This document shows, one piece after another, positions 5,144-6,285 of a stretch of 6,285 nucleotides of DNA. Each line of letters begins with the position of its first letter. The first letter of the stretch is position 1. The position numbers and the translations under genes are program-made. Source of the stretch: Chloroflexota bacterium (GTDB taxonomy: Bacteria; Chloroflexota; Dehalococcoidia; UBA2979); assembly GCA_009391845.1 (NCBI GenBank), contig QWJG01000024.1, positions 1 through 6,285 on the forward strand, written 5' to 3'. Below the pieces are notes generated by a model. The model ran no database searches. It worked only from the letters and a program-made list of their open reading frames with translations, and was not told where the DNA came from.

Positions 5144-6285
5144 GTGCACCATCTCCGGGTTGCCCTCGCCCAGCTCAATACGACCGTTGGGGACTTCGAC
5201 GGGAATCACGACCTGATCCTGGATGCGGCACGGCGAGCGGCCGAGTCCGAGGTTGATCTGGTCGTCTTCCCGGAGCTTGCGCTGATTGGGTATCCGCCGG
5301 AGGACCTGCTGATCCGCGGTGCGTTCATCGAGGAAGCAGAGCGCCGACTGCGCGTGTTGGCCGCCGAAGCGCGCGGGTTGCCGCCGCTGATCGTTGGCTG
5401 CCTGGACTTCGACGGTCACCTCTACAACTCCGCGGCCGTGCTCTACGACGGTGAGATCGTCGGCATCTATCACAAGCAGATGTTGCCGAACTACGGCGTG
5501 TTCGATGAGGAGCGCTATTTTCACCCAGGGCACGAGGTGCACCTGTTCGAGATCGGCGGCGTGCCGGTCGGCGTGACGGTCTGCGAGGACATGTGGTTCC
5601 CGGGCGGCCCGGCGCGCGATCAGGCGTTGGCGGGGGCGCAGGTGATCGTGAACCTGAACGCGTCGCCGTTTCACGCAGGCAAGTCGCGGTACCGCGAGCG
5701 GATGATCGCGACGCGCGCCGCTGACAACACCGTAGCCGTGGTCTACGTGAACCAGGTAGGCGGCCAGGACGAGTTGCTGTTCGATGGCAACTCGATGGTG
5801 GTGGACGCTGAGGGCGTGACGCTCGCGCGCGGCTCCTCGATGACGGAGGACCTGCTGATCGCGGACATCCCGGTGCACGAAATCGTGCAGCGACAACTCC
5901 ACGAATCGCGACTCCGGCGTGAGCGATTCCCGGAGCATCACATCGATCCGATCGCGGTAACGCCCGCCTACCACGGGCAGCGGACCGCGCTGCCGCCACG
6001 ACCGACGGAGCCGCCGGAGATGGTGGCGGAGATCTACGACGGGCTGGTGCTGGGTACGCGCGACTACGTGCGGAAGAGCGGGTTCAAGAGCGTGTTCGTC
6101 GCGCTGTCCGGGGGGATCGACTCGGCGATCGTGGCGGCGATCGCGACCGATGCGCTGGGCGCGGAGAACGTCACGGGCATCTCGATGCCATCGCGGTACT
6201 CCTCGGAAGGGTCGATCGCGGACGCGGTGGATCTGGCGGAGCGGCTGGGGATTCGGCTGGCGTCGCTGCCGATCGAGCCGATCCA
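5144..6285 (+). CDS. nadE: Glutamine-dependent NAD+ synthetase (3' end outside window)
   Basis: The enzyme makes NAD+ from deamido-NAD+ and ATP, using ammonia released from glutamine; it is the last step of NAD synthesis and is cytosolic. The window shows 380 codons, still open at the edge; full-length relatives have about 540-680 residues. The N-terminal nitrilase-type glutaminase domain (about 3-265) has the full catalytic triad: Glu44 in FPELALIGYPPEDLL, Lys111 in YHKQMLPNYGVFDE and Cys147 in VTVCEDMW. A linker leads to the synthetase domain, with the ATP-binding P-loop LSGGIDS (321-327) and the conserved MPSRYSSEGS (348-357). GTG at 5144 is the only plausible start: no ATG, GTG or TTG lies upstream in frame near it, and the family similarity begins four codons later. 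Its ribosome binding site is weak (ACGGA, 5133-5137). It is divergent from the DUF402 gene. Confidence 0.96.
   Translation, partial: MHHLRVALAQLNTTVGDFDGNHDLILDAARRAAESEVDLVVFPELALIGYPPEDLLIRGAFIEEAERRLRVLAAEARGLPPLIVGCLDFDGHLYNSAAVLYDGEIVGIYHKQMLPNYGVFDEERYFHPGHEVHLFEIGGVPVGVTVCEDMWFPGGPARDQALAGAQVIVNLNASPFHAGKSRYRERMIATRAADNTVAVVYVNQVGGQDELLFDGNSMVVDAEGVTLARGSSMTEDLLIADIPVHEIVQRQLHESRLRRERFPEHHIDPIAVTPAYHGQRTALPPRPTEPPEMVAEIYDGLVLGTRDYVRKSGFKSVFVALSGGIDSAIVAAIATDALGAENVTGISMPSRYSSEGSIADAVDLAERLGIRLASLPIEPI

Noticed and set aside
5081..5974. Open frame of 297 codons on the minus strand, opposite nadE
   Set aside because: The plus strand encodes a clear NAD+ synthetase with all catalytic residues; the minus frame is rich in Arg, His and Val, has no recognisable domain and has no credible start.

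Overview
The window carries a complete cytochrome c oxidase operon (subunits II, I, III and IV, plus strand). A short convergent DUF402-family gene follows on the minus strand. The first two thirds of a glutamine-dependent NAD+ synthetase gene (plus strand) then runs off the right edge. The DNA is GC-rich throughout. Gene order coxB-coxA-coxC-coxD, a subunit II fused to a C-terminal cytochrome c domain (caa3 type), a subunit I with two extra C-terminal membrane helices and a short five-helix subunit III suggest a Gram-positive-type or Chloroflexota-like aerobic bacterium. A Thermomicrobia or related Chloroflexota lineage is my best guess, but it rests on general protein flavour only and is not proven by the sequence.

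Layout. 1-169: leader with a candidate promoter (41-69), and possibly the tail of an upstream gene that cannot be identified. 170-1195: coxB, with a likely TTG start. 1196-1307: leader of coxA, holding three tandem 26-bp modules, each a 5-bp hairpin followed directly by the same Shine-Dalgarno sequence; this is the most unusual element here. 1308-3110: coxA. 3167-3763: coxC. 3776-4174: coxD, its ribosome binding site abutting the coxC stop. 4204-4225: an intrinsic terminator closing the operon. 4299-4958 (minus): DUF402 protein, probably read from a leaderless mRNA. 4959-5143: divergent control region with a promoter for each side and a perfect 8-bp-arm inverted repeat just in front of nadE. 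5144-6285: nadE, partial.

How the genes work together. The four cox products form one membrane complex. The fused cytochrome c domain of subunit II accepts electrons and passes them to CuA in the same subunit. Heme a and the heme a3-CuB centre of subunit I then reduce oxygen to water and pump protons. Subunits III and IV are accessory membrane subunits. DUF402 and nadE are separate transcription units; nadE makes NAD+, and no functional tie to the oxidase is visible beyond proximity. The proteins themselves belong to well-known families. The less expected content lies in the non-coding DNA: the coxA leader modules, the nadE inverted repeat and the leaderless DUF402 start.
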